NCBI RefSeq assembly: GCF_019457915.1
Contig: NZ_JAHZSS010000014.1
Location: 1-64,000 of the forward strand
Direction of reading: 5' to 3'
Length of the DNA stretch: 64,000 nucleotides
Origin: Neiella holothuriorum
GTDB lineage: Bacteria > Pseudomonadota > Gammaproteobacteria > Enterobacterales > Neiellaceae
The notes beneath the pieces are model-generated. The model had not been told where the DNA came from. It ran no database searches and saw only the letters and a list, made by a program, of their open reading frames with translations. Made by a program: the position numbers and the translations under genes. Position 1 is the stretch's first letter; each line of letters opens with the position of its first letter. This document shows positions 10,059 through 19,689 of the stretch, piece after piece.

Positions 10059-10085
10059 TTATCGGCTACCGAAAACTTTTCTTAA
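10059..10085 (-). promoter_or_regulatory. Sigma-28 (FliA) promoter of the proteolytic flagellin
   Basis: On the minus strand TTAAGAAA (10085-10078), an 11-base spacer, then GCCGATAA (10066-10059). The -10 matches the FliA consensus exactly, the spacer is the canonical 11, and the -35 core TTAAG differs from TAAAG at one position. It lies about 45 bp upstream of the flagellin ATG. Confidence 0.85.
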
Positions 10086-10231
10086 CTTAAAATTTCGAAA
10101 TTATTAACATTCAAAAGATCAGTGAACAGTTAGTAAAGCAGTAGTTTATCGAGCTGAGCTATTGAGTTAAGGCTCTACAGCCATTAGCATGCTGTGCTCA
10201 TTTATTGATTTACAGACCCAACAGCTAACTT

Positions 10232-11599
10232 ATGAGCCGCTCCACTGAAACAGCATCGCTTTATAGCAAACGAAATATTCTGACTTTCGTTTTGCCATCG
10301 CTGCTCGGCGTCGGCTTGTTTATGGTGCCGGTGCCTTACCAAGATGGCTTGACCATTCCCATTGCCATTTTGGCAAAAATGATTCAATCCGGGTTGGGTG
10401 AAACCATCACGTCGTTGATTGCCGCGGTTGTGGTGCTAGCAACCTTAGCTTCAGTTTTCACTAAAGTGATTGCCCCCCAATGGGTGATGCGCGATCCATT
10501 TCTCAAAGCCCTGTTAAACGTCTCGCCAGTTTGGTTTGTGGTGCGTTTGTTTGGCGCCGCGTTTGTACTCATGGCGTTTTTCAAAGTCGGGCCAGAAGCA
10601 ATTCACTCTGATGTTACCGGCGGACTCGTATTATACGAGCTAATGCCCGTTTTACTGGCCGTTTTTCTATTAGCGGGTTTACTGCTGCCGCTGTTGCTTA
10701 ATTTCGGTTTGTTGGAATTGTTTGGCACCTTGCTGACCAAAATCATGCGGCCCATCTTCGGTCTGCCGGGTCGGTCTGCAATTGACTGTATGGCGTCTTG
10801 GTTAGGTGATGGCTCTGTCGGCATTTTGTTAACGAGCAAGCAATACGAAGCCAAGTATTACACGCAGCGAGAAGCTGCCGTTATTGGTACCACGTTTTCT
10901 GCCGTGTCTATTACCTTCTGCTTGGTGGTTATTTCACAGGTGAAATTAGAGCACTTGTTCGTGCCCTTCTATTTAACTGTTTGTGTTGCTGGTTTCACCG
11001 CCGCCGTGATTGTTCCCAAGCTGCCGCCTTTACGCTTTAAGAAAGACTGCTTTATTGACGGCACTGAACGCCGAGGCGACGAAGAAATCGTTCCAGACCA
11101 CCACCATGTCTTGTCATGGGGTGTTGAACGAGCGCTGATCAAAGCGAGTCAAATAAAAAGCTACCGCCATGTCATGCTCGAAGGCGGCCGCAATGCGATT
11201 GATATGGTGTTTGGCATTTTGCCAGTGGTGATGGCCATTGGTACCGCTGCATTAATCATTGCCGAACACACCCCTATTTTCGACTATTTGGGCGCCCCCT
11301 TTGTGCCGTTGCTGGAACTGCTGCAGATCCCCGATGCACAGGCAGCCGCCAAAACAGTCGTTGTTGGTTTTGCGGATATGTTCATACCGTCGATTTTAGC
11401 GACCAATATTGAACATGAAATTACGCGATTCGTGATAGCCGCCATGTCGGTAACACAACTAATCTATATGTCAGAAGTTGGCGCTTTGTTACTGGGGAGT
11501 CGAATTCCTGTCAAATTGTGGGAACTATTCGTGGTGTTCATACTCAGAACTTTGGTAACCTTGCCCGTTATCTGCCTGATGGCTCATTTGGTCTTGTAA
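10232..11599 (+). CDS. YjiH-family nucleoside-recognition (GATE) domain membrane protein
   Basis: This 455-residue integral membrane protein has about ten hydrophobic segments and resembles the YjiH family with nucleoside-recognition GATE domains: N-terminal SKRNILTFVLPSLLGVGLFM, then IMRPIFGLPGRSAIDCMASWLGDGSVGILL, and later VVVGFADMFIPSILAT. Family members are thought to be transporters, but the substrate is not established. The start ATG at 10232 directly precedes the conserved N-terminus. The upstream gene is divergent; 110 bp separate it from the following lipoprotein gene. Confidence 0.85.
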   Translation: MSRSTETASLYSKRNILTFVLPSLLGVGLFMVPVPYQDGLTIPIAILAKMIQSGLGETITSLIAAVVVLATLASVFTKVIAPQWVMRDPFLKALLNVSPVWFVVRLFGAAFVLMAFFKVGPEAIHSDVTGGLVLYELMPVLLAVFLLAGLLLPLLLNFGLLELFGTLLTKIMRPIFGLPGRSAIDCMASWLGDGSVGILLTSKQYEAKYYTQREAAVIGTTFSAVSITFCLVVISQVKLEHLFVPFYLTVCVAGFTAAVIVPKLPPLRFKKDCFIDGTERRGDEEIVPDHHHVLSWGVERALIKASQIKSYRHVMLEGGRNAIDMVFGILPVVMAIGTAALIIAEHTPIFDYLGAPFVPLLELLQIPDAQAAAKTVVVGFADMFIPSILATNIEHEITRFVIAAMSVTQLIYMSEVGALLLGSRIPVKLWELFVVFILRTLVTLPVICLMAHLVL

Positions 11600-11708
11600 A
11601 AATTTCGCTTAGGAAGAGTTTTTTACAAGCTTTATTTGTAGCAAATCTCGGTGCTGATGCTTACATTGAAGCGCTCGATTTGTTGTTCGAACCAGAGAAA
11701 GAAGATTT

Positions 11709-13127
11709 ATGTTGAAAAATAATTTATACCCTGCGCTAGTTCTTACTGCTGCTACCGGCCTATTGGCTGCTTGTGGTGGCGGTGGCGGTGGCAGCGATGA
11801 TAAAACTGACGACGTTAATGAAACTCGTATTCAGATTTACAACGCTTCACCAGACAGCCCATCTTTGTCGTTCGAATTTGAAGACAACGATGACAACACA
11901 ACCAATTTCCTATTCATCACTTATGGTGATGCGTCTGCTCTGACAACCGTTCAGAAAAATGGTAACTACGAAGTAACAGTGACAGGTCTCGACTCCGATG
12001 GTGAGTACGAAGATATTCTTGAAACTGAACTCACCATTAAAAACAATCAGCGTAACTTAGTCTTTGCTTCTGGTGATTACCCAGACATTGCTCTGACCCA
12101 GTTCGACTTCAACCTCGATAACTTATACGAAGATACATTCCGCCTTGTTATTGCTGACTTCAAAACCAGCAGTACAGGTTATGACATCTACGCAGCAGAA
12201 GCCGGCGAAAGCTTTTCCGATTCCACTTTGTGGGCAACCACACTGCCAGGTGAAATTTTTGAAGTTGAAGAAGACATCGAAACCGACACCTTTGACATTT
12301 ACCTGACTGAGCCAGGTTCTAGCGATGTTATTTTCACCGCTGAAGATGTAGCGATGGAATCTGACACAGGTTACGTGTTGATCACTCGTGATTCATTCGG
12401 CCCAAGTGAAGCTGGTATTGCGTTAGATAAAATGACTAGCTCAACCACAGTCGTTAGTTACGAAGATGCATACGGTGATGCTCAATACCGCATCCTTAAC
12501 GCGCTTGACCAAACGGTTGACTCTTCATTGGTGTCAGGTGATAACACCTACACTCAAGAAGGTATCGAAGCTTATGGCTTCTCCGACTATGAAACTGTTA
12601 GCTATGGCGATTATCAAATCACCATTTCTGACGAAGCCGGCGATCCACTATACAGCCGCGTACTGTTAAGCTTGCCGCAAAACAGCACCCGTGCAGCTGC
12701 GGTTTACCTCGACTTAGCAGGTGAAGAGAAAGTATTGACCTTCCCTGAGTCGGTTCGTCAACAGACTTATCAGAGTGAAATCAACTTTGTGAACTTGTCT
12801 GACATCGACCAAGTTGATGTTTACTTTGTTGGCCCGAATGAAACCATCGAATCAACGCCATACGACTTCCAGAGCGTTGACTTTGAAGAAGTTGAGTCTG
12901 GTTCATTGCCGTCTGACACTTATGTAGTAAATGTTGTTATTGAAACAGAAGACGACACGTTAGAGACGGTTTACATCTCAGCATCTGTCGACTTCTCTGA
13001 TGACTACAACTACACCATGTTGTTGTACAAAGACGATAGCAACACTGACTTCGGTTACAGCGTATTGTTTGCGCCAGCTGAAGCGACTTCAACTGATGAT
13101 GATGATGATGATGACGACGACGAATAA
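11709..13127 (+). CDS. DUF4397-like surface lipoprotein with poly-aspartate tail
   Basis: The 472-residue product has a signal peptide with lipobox LAAC followed by a six-glycine linker, then repeated beta-rich domains. The first begins RIQIYNASPDSPSLSFEFED, which fits the DUF4397 pattern (Ig-like domain seen in anchored or secreted proteins). Later segments FRLVIADFKTSSTGYDIYAA, YRILNALDQTVDSS and INFVNLSDIDQVDVYF look like further copies, giving about four modules. The protein is very acidic and ends in a run of ten Asp residues plus Glu, encoded by a GAT/GAC trinucleotide run. It is probably surface exposed. A strong terminator follows. The function is unknown; an adhesion or structural role is inference. 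Confidence 0.8.
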   Translation: MLKNNLYPALVLTAATGLLAACGGGGGGSDDKTDDVNETRIQIYNASPDSPSLSFEFEDNDDNTTNFLFITYGDASALTTVQKNGNYEVTVTGLDSDGEYEDILETELTIKNNQRNLVFASGDYPDIALTQFDFNLDNLYEDTFRLVIADFKTSSTGYDIYAAEAGESFSDSTLWATTLPGEIFEVEEDIETDTFDIYLTEPGSSDVIFTAEDVAMESDTGYVLITRDSFGPSEAGIALDKMTSSTTVVSYEDAYGDAQYRILNALDQTVDSSLVSGDNTYTQEGIEAYGFSDYETVSYGDYQITISDEAGDPLYSRVLLSLPQNSTRAAAVYLDLAGEEKVLTFPESVRQQTYQSEINFVNLSDIDQVDVYFVGPNETIESTPYDFQSVDFEEVESGSLPSDTYVVNVVIETEDDTLETVYISASVDFSDDYNYTMLLYKDDSNTDFGYSVLFAPAEATSTDDDDDDDDDE

Positions 13128-13150
13128 TCCTACGGGATCGTCTAGTAATT

Positions 13151-13179
13151 AAAAAAGGGAGCCTGTTGGCTCCCTTTTT
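13151..13179 (+). terminator. Rho-independent terminator after the DUF4397-like gene
   Basis: AAAAAAGGGAGCC (13151-13163), a short TGTT loop, GGCTCCCTTTTTG (13168-13180). The A and T flanks allow it to work in both directions, serving the convergent metY-like gene as well. Confidence 0.9.
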
Positions 13180-13238
13180 GTTGCTCGAATAATTAATGCA
13201 GCGTTAAGCGTACCCTTAGAATTGCTTCCACAAGTGCA

Positions 13239-14510
13239 TTAAACAGCATCAAATGCTTGTTCTAAATCGGCAATAATATCGTCAATGTGCTCAATACCAA
13301 CGCAGATCCGAATACTCTCAGGCTTCACGCCGGCCGTCGCCTGTTCTTCTTCAGAGAGCTGACGATGGGTTGTCGAAGCAGGATGACAAGCCAAGCTCTT
13401 GGCATCACCAATGTTCACCAAACGCTTCACCAACGCTAACGCATCATAGAATTTTACGCCCGCTTCAAACCCACCTTTAATGCCAAACGTTAGTAACGAG
13501 GCAGGTTTGCCAGCACAGTATGTTTGGGCAAGTTGATGGTACGGATCATCAGGTAAGCCGGCGTAACTCACCCACTCTACTTTGTCATGCTTTTGCAAAT
13601 AACTCGCCACGGCGAACGCGTTGTCGCAATGGCGCTCCATCCGCAGTGGCAATGTTTCCATGCCCTGCAAAATCAAAAATGCATTCATCGGCGAGATGGC
13701 TGAGCCCGTATTACGCAACGGCACGGTTCGAGCACGGCCAATATAAGCTGCTTCGGCAAACGCTTCGGTATACACCACACCATGGTAAGACGGCTCAGGC
13801 TGATTAAAGACCGGGTAGCGATCTTTGTGCTCCGCCCACGGAAACTTACCCGAATCAACAATCACACCACCAATTGAGGTACCGTGGCCACCGATATATT
13901 TGGTAAGTGAGTGAACCACAATATCGGCCCCGTGCTCAATTGGATTACAAAGCACAGGCGTTGCTACGGTATTGTCGACGATCACGGCCACGCCATGCTT
14001 ATGGGCCACTTCGCAAATGGCTGCTAAGTCAACAATGTTGCCGGCCGGATTACCGATGGTTTCGAGGTAAACGGCTTTTGTTTTTTCATCAATCAAGGCT
14101 TCAACAGCAGCGGTAGAGTCATCGCCAGAGAAGCGAACTTCAATGCCTTGGCTTGGCAACATGTGAGCAAATAAGGTGTAGGTACCACCGTATAGTTGCG
14201 GCACGCTGATGATGTTGTCGCCCTGCTGAGCCAGAGTTAACACGGCATAGTTAATGGCCGCCATACCAGAGCTCACAGCCAGTGCAGCAATACCACCTTC
14301 TAGCGCCGCCATCCGTTGCTCTAAAACGTCGTTAGTTGGGTTCATGATGCGCGTGTAAATATTGCCCGGCACGGCTAAATCGAATAAATCGGCGCCGTGC
14401 TGAGCCGAATCAAACTCATACGAGACGGTTTGGTAAATCGGGACTGCAACAGATTTAGTAGTAGGATCGGTTTCGTAGCCAGCATGTATTGCTAACGTTT
14501 CCTTTTTCAT
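13239..14510 (-). CDS. O-acetylhomoserine sulfhydrylase (PLP-dependent)
   Basis: This is a Cys/Met-metabolism PLP enzyme of the MetY type: HAGYETDPTTKSVAVPIYQT, NPTNDVLEQRMAALEGG, and the PLP lysine in VHSLTKYIGGHGTSIGG. The long insert NQPEPSYHGVVYTEAF and overall length (423 residues) fit O-acetylhomoserine aminocarboxypropyltransferase better than cystathionine gamma-synthase. It would make homocysteine from O-acetylhomoserine and sulfide. I chose the ATG at 14510 because GGAG lies about six bases upstream and MKKETLAIHAGYE is the family start; an upstream in-frame ATG lacks support. No S-box or MetJ operator was recognised upstream. Confidence 0.92.
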   Translation of the reverse strand: MKKETLAIHAGYETDPTTKSVAVPIYQTVSYEFDSAQHGADLFDLAVPGNIYTRIMNPTNDVLEQRMAALEGGIAALAVSSGMAAINYAVLTLAQQGDNIISVPQLYGGTYTLFAHMLPSQGIEVRFSGDDSTAAVEALIDEKTKAVYLETIGNPAGNIVDLAAICEVAHKHGVAVIVDNTVATPVLCNPIEHGADIVVHSLTKYIGGHGTSIGGVIVDSGKFPWAEHKDRYPVFNQPEPSYHGVVYTEAFAEAAYIGRARTVPLRNTGSAISPMNAFLILQGMETLPLRMERHCDNAFAVASYLQKHDKVEWVSYAGLPDDPYHQLAQTYCAGKPASLLTFGIKGGFEAGVKFYDALALVKRLVNIGDAKSLACHPASTTHRQLSEEEQATAGVKPESIRICVGIEHIDDIIADLEQAFDAV

Positions 14511-14735
14511 GGAACTCTCCGTATCGAGCAGTAGGTAATGTAACAACGGGGGCTTGAATGAACCGCCAGCCCACGCCTTAACGTTTGCTAAATCATAATG
14601 AAATCAGTGAGCTGGTTATTGAGTCATAACAACTTACGTGCAACAAGCTTAGCCGCTCTGAAGGCAGCTGGAGAGTTTCCAAGAATATTATTGAATGCGT
14701 TACACCGCCGACAAGGTTGCGGCAGGTGCTCAGTA

Positions 14736-15317
14736 TCAAGCAACCGATTTTGGCGTTAATGCGGCTCGGTAGATTGCCAAGTTATTAATCAAAGCTTGCT
14801 TGGCCCCCGTCATTGGTGAAATCGTAAAGATTGCCTTTGCGGTCACAACGAGCATGTCGGCAAACTCCTCTGGCGTTAAAGGTTGCAGCGCAAAGTCAAT
14901 TTTTTGCTCTAGTTCGGCCCGCTTTAAAACGGCAACCACAAACTCGGTAATGACTTCTGCGTGAGCATCAAAAATATCTTGGCATAAGTCACTACAGGAT
15001 TTCACTAAGTCGCTCATCACCAACTGATCGGTGATTTCTTCAAACAGCGGCCGCCCCCAATCTAACAACATGGCTTCGAGTTGTTGCCAAACATCATCGT
15101 GTGCTTCCACGAAACTCGCTAGTTTGCTGTAGTGATCATGGTGTTCTTGACGAACTAGCGCCCGCAGTAACTGTTCTTTGCTACCAAACTGTTTGTGAAT
15201 GGTGACGCGAGAAATGCCCGCATAGCGGCTGATCATTGCGATGCTACTGGCGCTATAGCCATGCTGAAACAGACACTGGCGTGCCGCGTTAAGAATGGTT
15301 TTGGTACTGGCGAGCAT
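14736..15317 (-). CDS. TetR-family repressor, probable regulator of the adjacent RND pump
   Basis: The 193-residue protein has an N-terminal TetR helix-turn-helix (ILNAARQCLFQHGYSASSIA, then ISRYAGISRVTIHKQFGSKEQLLRAL) and a divergent C-terminal ligand-binding domain. It is divergently transcribed from the RND adaptor gene, 139 bp away, the standard layout for a local efflux repressor. The inducer cannot be read from the sequence. Confidence 0.92.
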   Translation of the reverse strand: MLASTKTILNAARQCLFQHGYSASSIAMISRYAGISRVTIHKQFGSKEQLLRALVRQEHHDHYSKLASFVEAHDDVWQQLEAMLLDWGRPLFEEITDQLVMSDLVKSCSDLCQDIFDAHAEVITEFVVAVLKRAELEQKIDFALQPLTPEEFADMLVVTAKAIFTISPMTGAKQALINNLAIYRAALTPKSVA

Positions 15318-15393
15318 AGGTAATTAAGTAGTTTTCATTCGGCAATTAGGCGGCAAAGAGTAACGACTTTGATCTGACAACGCAATTTTCACG

Positions 15394-15410
15394 TTTACGA
15401 TTTATGTAAA
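15394..15410. promoter_or_regulatory. Candidate TetR operator between tetR and the RND operon
   Basis: TTTAC (15394-15398), seven bases, GTAAA (15406-15410): an inverted repeat in the divergent promoter region, about 45 bp upstream of the adaptor start. The placement fits a TetR operator; the assignment is inferred. Confidence 0.5.
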
Positions 15411-15456
15411 TGTGTTAACCTCGTGTCGGATTTTTTATCGTTAAAGTGATGTTGCC

Positions 15457-16533
15457 GTGATTCGATTACCTGCTCTGTTGTTGCCCTTCGTTCTCGTTTT
15501 AACTGGTTGTGGCGCACCGGACTCACCTGCAGATTTAGCTGTTAAACAAACGCATAAGCTCGTTCAACTGTCACCTGTCACCGTGGCCAACAACACCGTT
15601 AGCTATCGTTTCCCTGCGACTGTCATTCCAGTAAAAACGGTTGAATTAAATTTTGAGGTTTCAGGCCGGCTCACCCATGTCGACTTGAAACAAGGACATC
15701 TGGTAAAAAAAGGCACATTGCTGGCATCCATTGATAGCACACCGTTTGAGCGTAACGTGCGTGAAAACCGCGCCCTTCATAAGCAAGCACGGCTTGAGCT
15801 CGAACGTGTTCAGTCGTTGTATAAGAAAGGCTTATCGCCGAAACGCGATTTGGACAACGCAGAAACTCAGTTTGAAATCACCAAAGTCGATTTAGAAAAC
15901 AGCATTCAAGATTTAAGCTACACCGAGCTACGCGCTCCATTTGATGCTCTGATCAGCGATCGCTTGGTAGAAAAAGACAATTACATTATCACCGGCACCG
16001 CCATCACCCGACTGCAAGATGTTTCACAAGCCTACTTCGAGATTAATGTTTCGGAGCGAGTTTTAGCCGCCAACATCAACAACAAAATACTCTCCGCCGT
16101 TGCCAGCATAACCGGTCGTAATAACGAAACCTTCCCCCTTGCGTATATTGAGCACACCACCTCAGCCGATCCGGTTACTCAAACCTACAAAGTGACATTT
16201 TCCAGCGCTCAGCCTAAAGACGGTCACCTAACGCCCGGGATCCGCGCAGCTGTGGATGTCACTGTTGGCACAGACAATAGAGCGGGCAGCTTGCATGTTC
16301 CGCTTAACGCACTGCAAGTGAATGCCGATCAGTCTTATTCGGTATGGCGCTTTGCGCCAACATCCGAAGACAGCAAGCGAGGCACAGTCCATCAGGTGCC
16401 GGTTGAGGTTGGCGAAATCACCGGCCATATGGTGACCATCAGTGATGGCGTTGGCCCCGAACAATTCGTCGTTTCAGCCGGTGTATCGCAAATGCGAGAA
16501 GCCATGCTGGTCGAAGCGTACGAAGCGGAGTAA
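15457..16533 (+). CDS. RND efflux periplasmic adaptor lipoprotein
   Basis: This 358-residue membrane-fusion protein links an inner-membrane RND permease to an outer-membrane channel. It has a lipobox (VLTGC, lipid Cys about residue 18), a lipoyl half-motif LNFEVSGRLTHVDLKQGHLVKKGTLLA, an alpha-hairpin (about 95-150), the second half-motif YTELRAPFDALISDR, and a beta-barrel region. A GTG at 15457 is the only suitable start in this frame upstream of the signal peptide. The permease gene follows after 6 bp. No outer-membrane channel is encoded here, so a TolC-type protein elsewhere is expected. Confidence 0.93.
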   Translation: MIRLPALLLPFVLVLTGCGAPDSPADLAVKQTHKLVQLSPVTVANNTVSYRFPATVIPVKTVELNFEVSGRLTHVDLKQGHLVKKGTLLASIDSTPFERNVRENRALHKQARLELERVQSLYKKGLSPKRDLDNAETQFEITKVDLENSIQDLSYTELRAPFDALISDRLVEKDNYIITGTAITRLQDVSQAYFEINVSERVLAANINNKILSAVASITGRNNETFPLAYIEHTTSADPVTQTYKVTFSSAQPKDGHLTPGIRAAVDVTVGTDNRAGSLHVPLNALQVNADQSYSVWRFAPTSEDSKRGTVHQVPVEVGEITGHMVTISDGVGPEQFVVSAGVSQMREAMLVEAYEAE

Positions 16534-16539
16534 CTGATT

Positions 16540-19500
16540 GTGGATTTAGCCCGTTACTCCATCAACACCCCAGTGAATACTTGGCTGCTTATCTTGGTTT
16601 GCTTGATTGGCGGTATTGTCGGCCTGTCGAACATTGGCCGCTTAGAAGATCCTGCGTTTACCATTAAGCAAGCCAAGGTGATCACCCAATACCCTGGCGC
16701 GGATGCATTACAAGTTGAAGATGAAGTCACCGAGCAATTAGAAATTGCGATTCAACAAATGCCACAGCTCGATGAAATCACCTCGGTGTCCAAGCCTGGC
16801 ATATCAGAAATAACCGTTGAGATGAAACCTCGCTATGACGGCACTCAACTACCGCAAATTTGGGATGAACTGCGCAAGCGTTTGGCGGATGCCAGCAAGT
16901 CATTACCCAACGGTGCGTATGCGCCCATGGTATATGACGATTTTGGTGATGTGTTTGGCCTTTATTATGCGCTGACTGCACCCGATTTCACGCCCTACCA
17001 ACTGCGCGAATTTTCACGCATTATCCGCCGTAATTTACTCACAGTGCCCGGCGTTGCAAAAGTTGATGTTGCCGGCGTATTGCAAGAGCAAATTGTGGTG
17101 GAAATGGACTTGAACCACATCGCAGGCCTCGGCCTTTCATTTCCTGATATTGCGCAACTATTGCAATACAACCTAAGGCCGCTCGCTGATGCCCGTTTAT
17201 TGATTGATGGCAACAAGATTCGAGTTCCTATTGAAGCGGCACAAAACCGCTTGCAGGAACTCGGAGATTTGATTTTAGCGGTCCCCGGATCGAAGGCGAC
17301 CATTCGAGTTCGGGACTTTGCCGATCTGCGTATTGAGCCCGTTGACGTCCAGCCCAATCTATTGCGTTTTCAAGGTAACGCGGCTGTGACCTTAGCCATT
17401 TCGGCCAACAAAGACGTCAACATCGTGGAAGTCGGTAAAGCAGTTCGAGCCGAAGTGGACGAGATGCTCAGTCAACTGCCCGCCGGCATCACCCTTGCGC
17501 CAATTTATGACCAAGCGACTATTGTTGATGAGTCCGTACAGGGCTTTATTCTTAACCTTGAATTGTCCGTATTGGTGGTCACGCTCACGCTCTGTTTATT
17601 CATGGGCTGGCGCTCTGGCGTCGTGATTGGTGCCGTGCTGCTATTGACCGTGATGGGCACCATTTTACTGATGTGGCTATTTAACTTGCAGCTGCAGCGG
17701 ATCTCCCTAGGCGCCATGGTGATTGCCATGGGCATGCTGGTAGATAACGCCATTGTGGTGGCCGAAGGTATGATGCTGCGAATGCAGCAAGGAAAACGCG
17801 CCATCGAAGCCGCCAGTTTTATTATTAAGCGAACCCAATGGCCATTGCTCGGTGCAACTGTCATTGGTATTGCCGCTTTTTCCGGCATCGGCTTATCGGA
17901 CGATGCCACCGGAGAATTCCTATTCTCGCTGTTCGCCGTAATCCTCATTTCCCTCATGCTCAGTTGGGTACTGGCGGTGACGGTTACACCGCTATTTGGT
18001 TCTTACTTTTACAAACAAGCAAGCGCTGAAGAAAGTGCAAAACCACCGTCGTTTTTTCACCGTTACTACCAGTTGGCGTTAACCAAGGCCCTCAAACTTC
18101 GCTGGTTAACGATTGGTGCGTTGGTGGTCATCACCCTGGTCGCAATTGCTAACTTTTCCAATGTGAAACAAGGGTTCTTCCCACCATCAAGCACGCCGAT
18201 GTTCTATATCCATCACTGGGGGCCACAGGCTCGGGACATTCGAACCAGCGAACAACAAGCCATAGAAATTGAAAAATTATTATTGCAATACCCAGAGGTC
18301 AAAGCGGTAACCTCAAGTATTGGTCAAGGTACAGCTCGCTTTACCCTGACCTATGGGCCAGAAGCACGCAACGAAAGCTACAACCTGTTTTTGGTGGAAA
18401 TGCACAGTGAAGATGTCATTAATGGCTTCATTGATGAAATTAGCCCTCAGTTACAAGCATTAGATGCTGACGCTGACTTTTACCTCAAGCGGATGATTTT
18501 TGGCCCGAGCACCACCGCCAAACTCGAAGCGCGCTTTCTTGGACCGGATGTTGAGGTGCTCCGAAAGCTCTCGGCCCAAGCGGAGCAAATCATGCGCGAC
18601 GATCCAATGATCCGCGATGTGCGCCATAACTGGCGAGAAAAAGCTTTAACCGTGGTACCAAACTTTGACGAGTACAATGCCGGCGTCGCGGGTGTCACCC
18701 GAGCCGACTTTGCCGACGCAGTACAATATGTCAGTAGCGGCTTGGAGCTAGGTAAACTTCGAGATGGCGATTACGACTATCCCATCGTCGCCAAAGTGCC
18801 TGATGCAAGCGGCGCTGACATTGAAAGTATTCGCAACGCCCTGGTTTGGAGTGCGCATCAGCGACGCTACATTCCCCTCAGCCAAGTAATGACTGACGTA
18901 GAATTAGCAAGTGAAGATACCTTAATCCAACGCCGTGATCGGGTACGTTCGATTAGCGTTTTTGCGGAGCCAGGCTTAGATGACACCGCAGCCGCAGCCT
19001 TGAGTCGTATTCGCGCAGAGATCGAGCAATTACCCATGCCAAGCGGTTATCAAGTTGAATGGGGTGGCGAGTATGAATCAGCCGGCGACGCCCAACGCGC
19101 GCTGGGTGCCGGTTTACCGATGAGCTTCTTGGTGATGATTCTGGTAACTATTTTGTTGTTCGGCCGCGTCAAACAGCCACTCATTATTTGGCTGACGGTG
19201 CCAATGGCCAGCGTCGGTGTGGTCACCGGTTTGATTAGCACAGACATGCCGTTTGGCTTTATGTCTCTACTTGGTTTTCTCAGCTTGTTTGGCATGTTGA
19301 TCAAAAATGCCATTGTCTTGGTTGAAGAAATCGATTTGCAAATTGGCGAAGGCAAAGCCAAGCATCAAGCCATTGTGGAAGCGAGCTTAAGCCGTTTGCG
19401 CCCTGTCGCATTGGCTGCCATCACCACTATTTTAGGCATGGCGCCATTACTGTTTGACGCCTTCTTTGCCGACATGGCCGTCACCATCATGGCCGGTTTA

Positions 19501-19596
19501 GCATTTGCTACGGTGCTGACACTGATCGCCATTCCTGTCCTGTACAGTATTTTCTTTGGCGTCAGCTTCCGCAAATTAACGCCTGTCGATAAATAG
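16540..19596 (+). CDS. RND efflux permease (TriC-like branch)
   Basis: The 1018-residue proton-driven RND transporter has the usual topology: TM1, a large periplasmic loop, TM2-6, a second loop, and TM8-12. Family landmarks are GRLEDPAFTIKQAKVITQYPGA, the TM4 proton-relay region GMLVDNAIVVAEG with one conserved Asp followed by Asn, and the C-terminal SLFGMLIKNAIVLVEEIDLQ. The LEDP and single-Asp pattern places it with TriC-like pumps rather than AcrB. The start is GTG at 16540. It has a clear paralogue in this window (30102-33173). The substrate is unknown. Confidence 0.93.
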   Translation: MDLARYSINTPVNTWLLILVCLIGGIVGLSNIGRLEDPAFTIKQAKVITQYPGADALQVEDEVTEQLEIAIQQMPQLDEITSVSKPGISEITVEMKPRYDGTQLPQIWDELRKRLADASKSLPNGAYAPMVYDDFGDVFGLYYALTAPDFTPYQLREFSRIIRRNLLTVPGVAKVDVAGVLQEQIVVEMDLNHIAGLGLSFPDIAQLLQYNLRPLADARLLIDGNKIRVPIEAAQNRLQELGDLILAVPGSKATIRVRDFADLRIEPVDVQPNLLRFQGNAAVTLAISANKDVNIVEVGKAVRAEVDEMLSQLPAGITLAPIYDQATIVDESVQGFILNLELSVLVVTLTLCLFMGWRSGVVIGAVLLLTVMGTILLMWLFNLQLQRISLGAMVIAMGMLVDNAIVVAEGMMLRMQQGKRAIEAASFIIKRTQWPLLGATVIGIAAFSGIGLSDDATGEFLFSLFAVILISLMLSWVLAVTVTPLFGSYFYKQASAEESAKPPSFFHRYYQLALTKALKLRWLTIGALVVITLVAIANFSNVKQGFFPPSSTPMFYIHHWGPQARDIRTSEQQAIEIEKLLLQYPEVKAVTSSIGQGTARFTLTYGPEARNESYNLFLVEMHSEDVINGFIDEISPQLQALDADADFYLKRMIFGPSTTAKLEARFLGPDVEVLRKLSAQAEQIMRDDPMIRDVRHNWREKALTVVPNFDEYNAGVAGVTRADFADAVQYVSSGLELGKLRDGDYDYPIVAKVPDASGADIESIRNALVWSAHQRRYIPLSQVMTDVELASEDTLIQRRDRVRSISVFAEPGLDDTAAAALSRIRAEIEQLPMPSGYQVEWGGEYESAGDAQRALGAGLPMSFLVMILVTILLFGRVKQPLIIWLTVPMASVGVVTGLISTDMPFGFMSLLGFLSLFGMLIKNAIVLVEEIDLQIGEGKAKHQAIVEASLSRLRPVALAAITTILGMAPLLFDAFFADMAVTIMAGLAFATVLTLIAIPVLYSIFFGVSFRKLTPVDK

Positions 19597-19603
19597 CGTA
19601 TCT

Positions 19604-19646
19604 GGCTGCCAGCAACGTGCTCATAACATGCTGGCAGCCTACTTTT
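19604..19646 (+). terminator. Rho-independent terminator of the tetR-linked RND operon
   Basis: GGCTGCCAGCA (19604-19614) pairs perfectly with TGCTGGCAGCC (19629-19639), followed by TACTTTT. It separates the RND operon from the kinase operon. Confidence 0.85.
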
Positions 19647-19689
19647 AAAGACTCTTTTTAGACTTCTCACTTCTCATTCTTCTGCAAAT

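Noticed and set aside
14511-14735. SAM riboswitch or MetJ operator upstream of the sulfhydrylase gene
   Set aside because: Some fragments (GAGCACCTGCCGCAACC on the minus strand) recall riboswitch cores, but no complete S-box or other SAM-riboswitch pattern or AGACGTCT repeat could be aligned.
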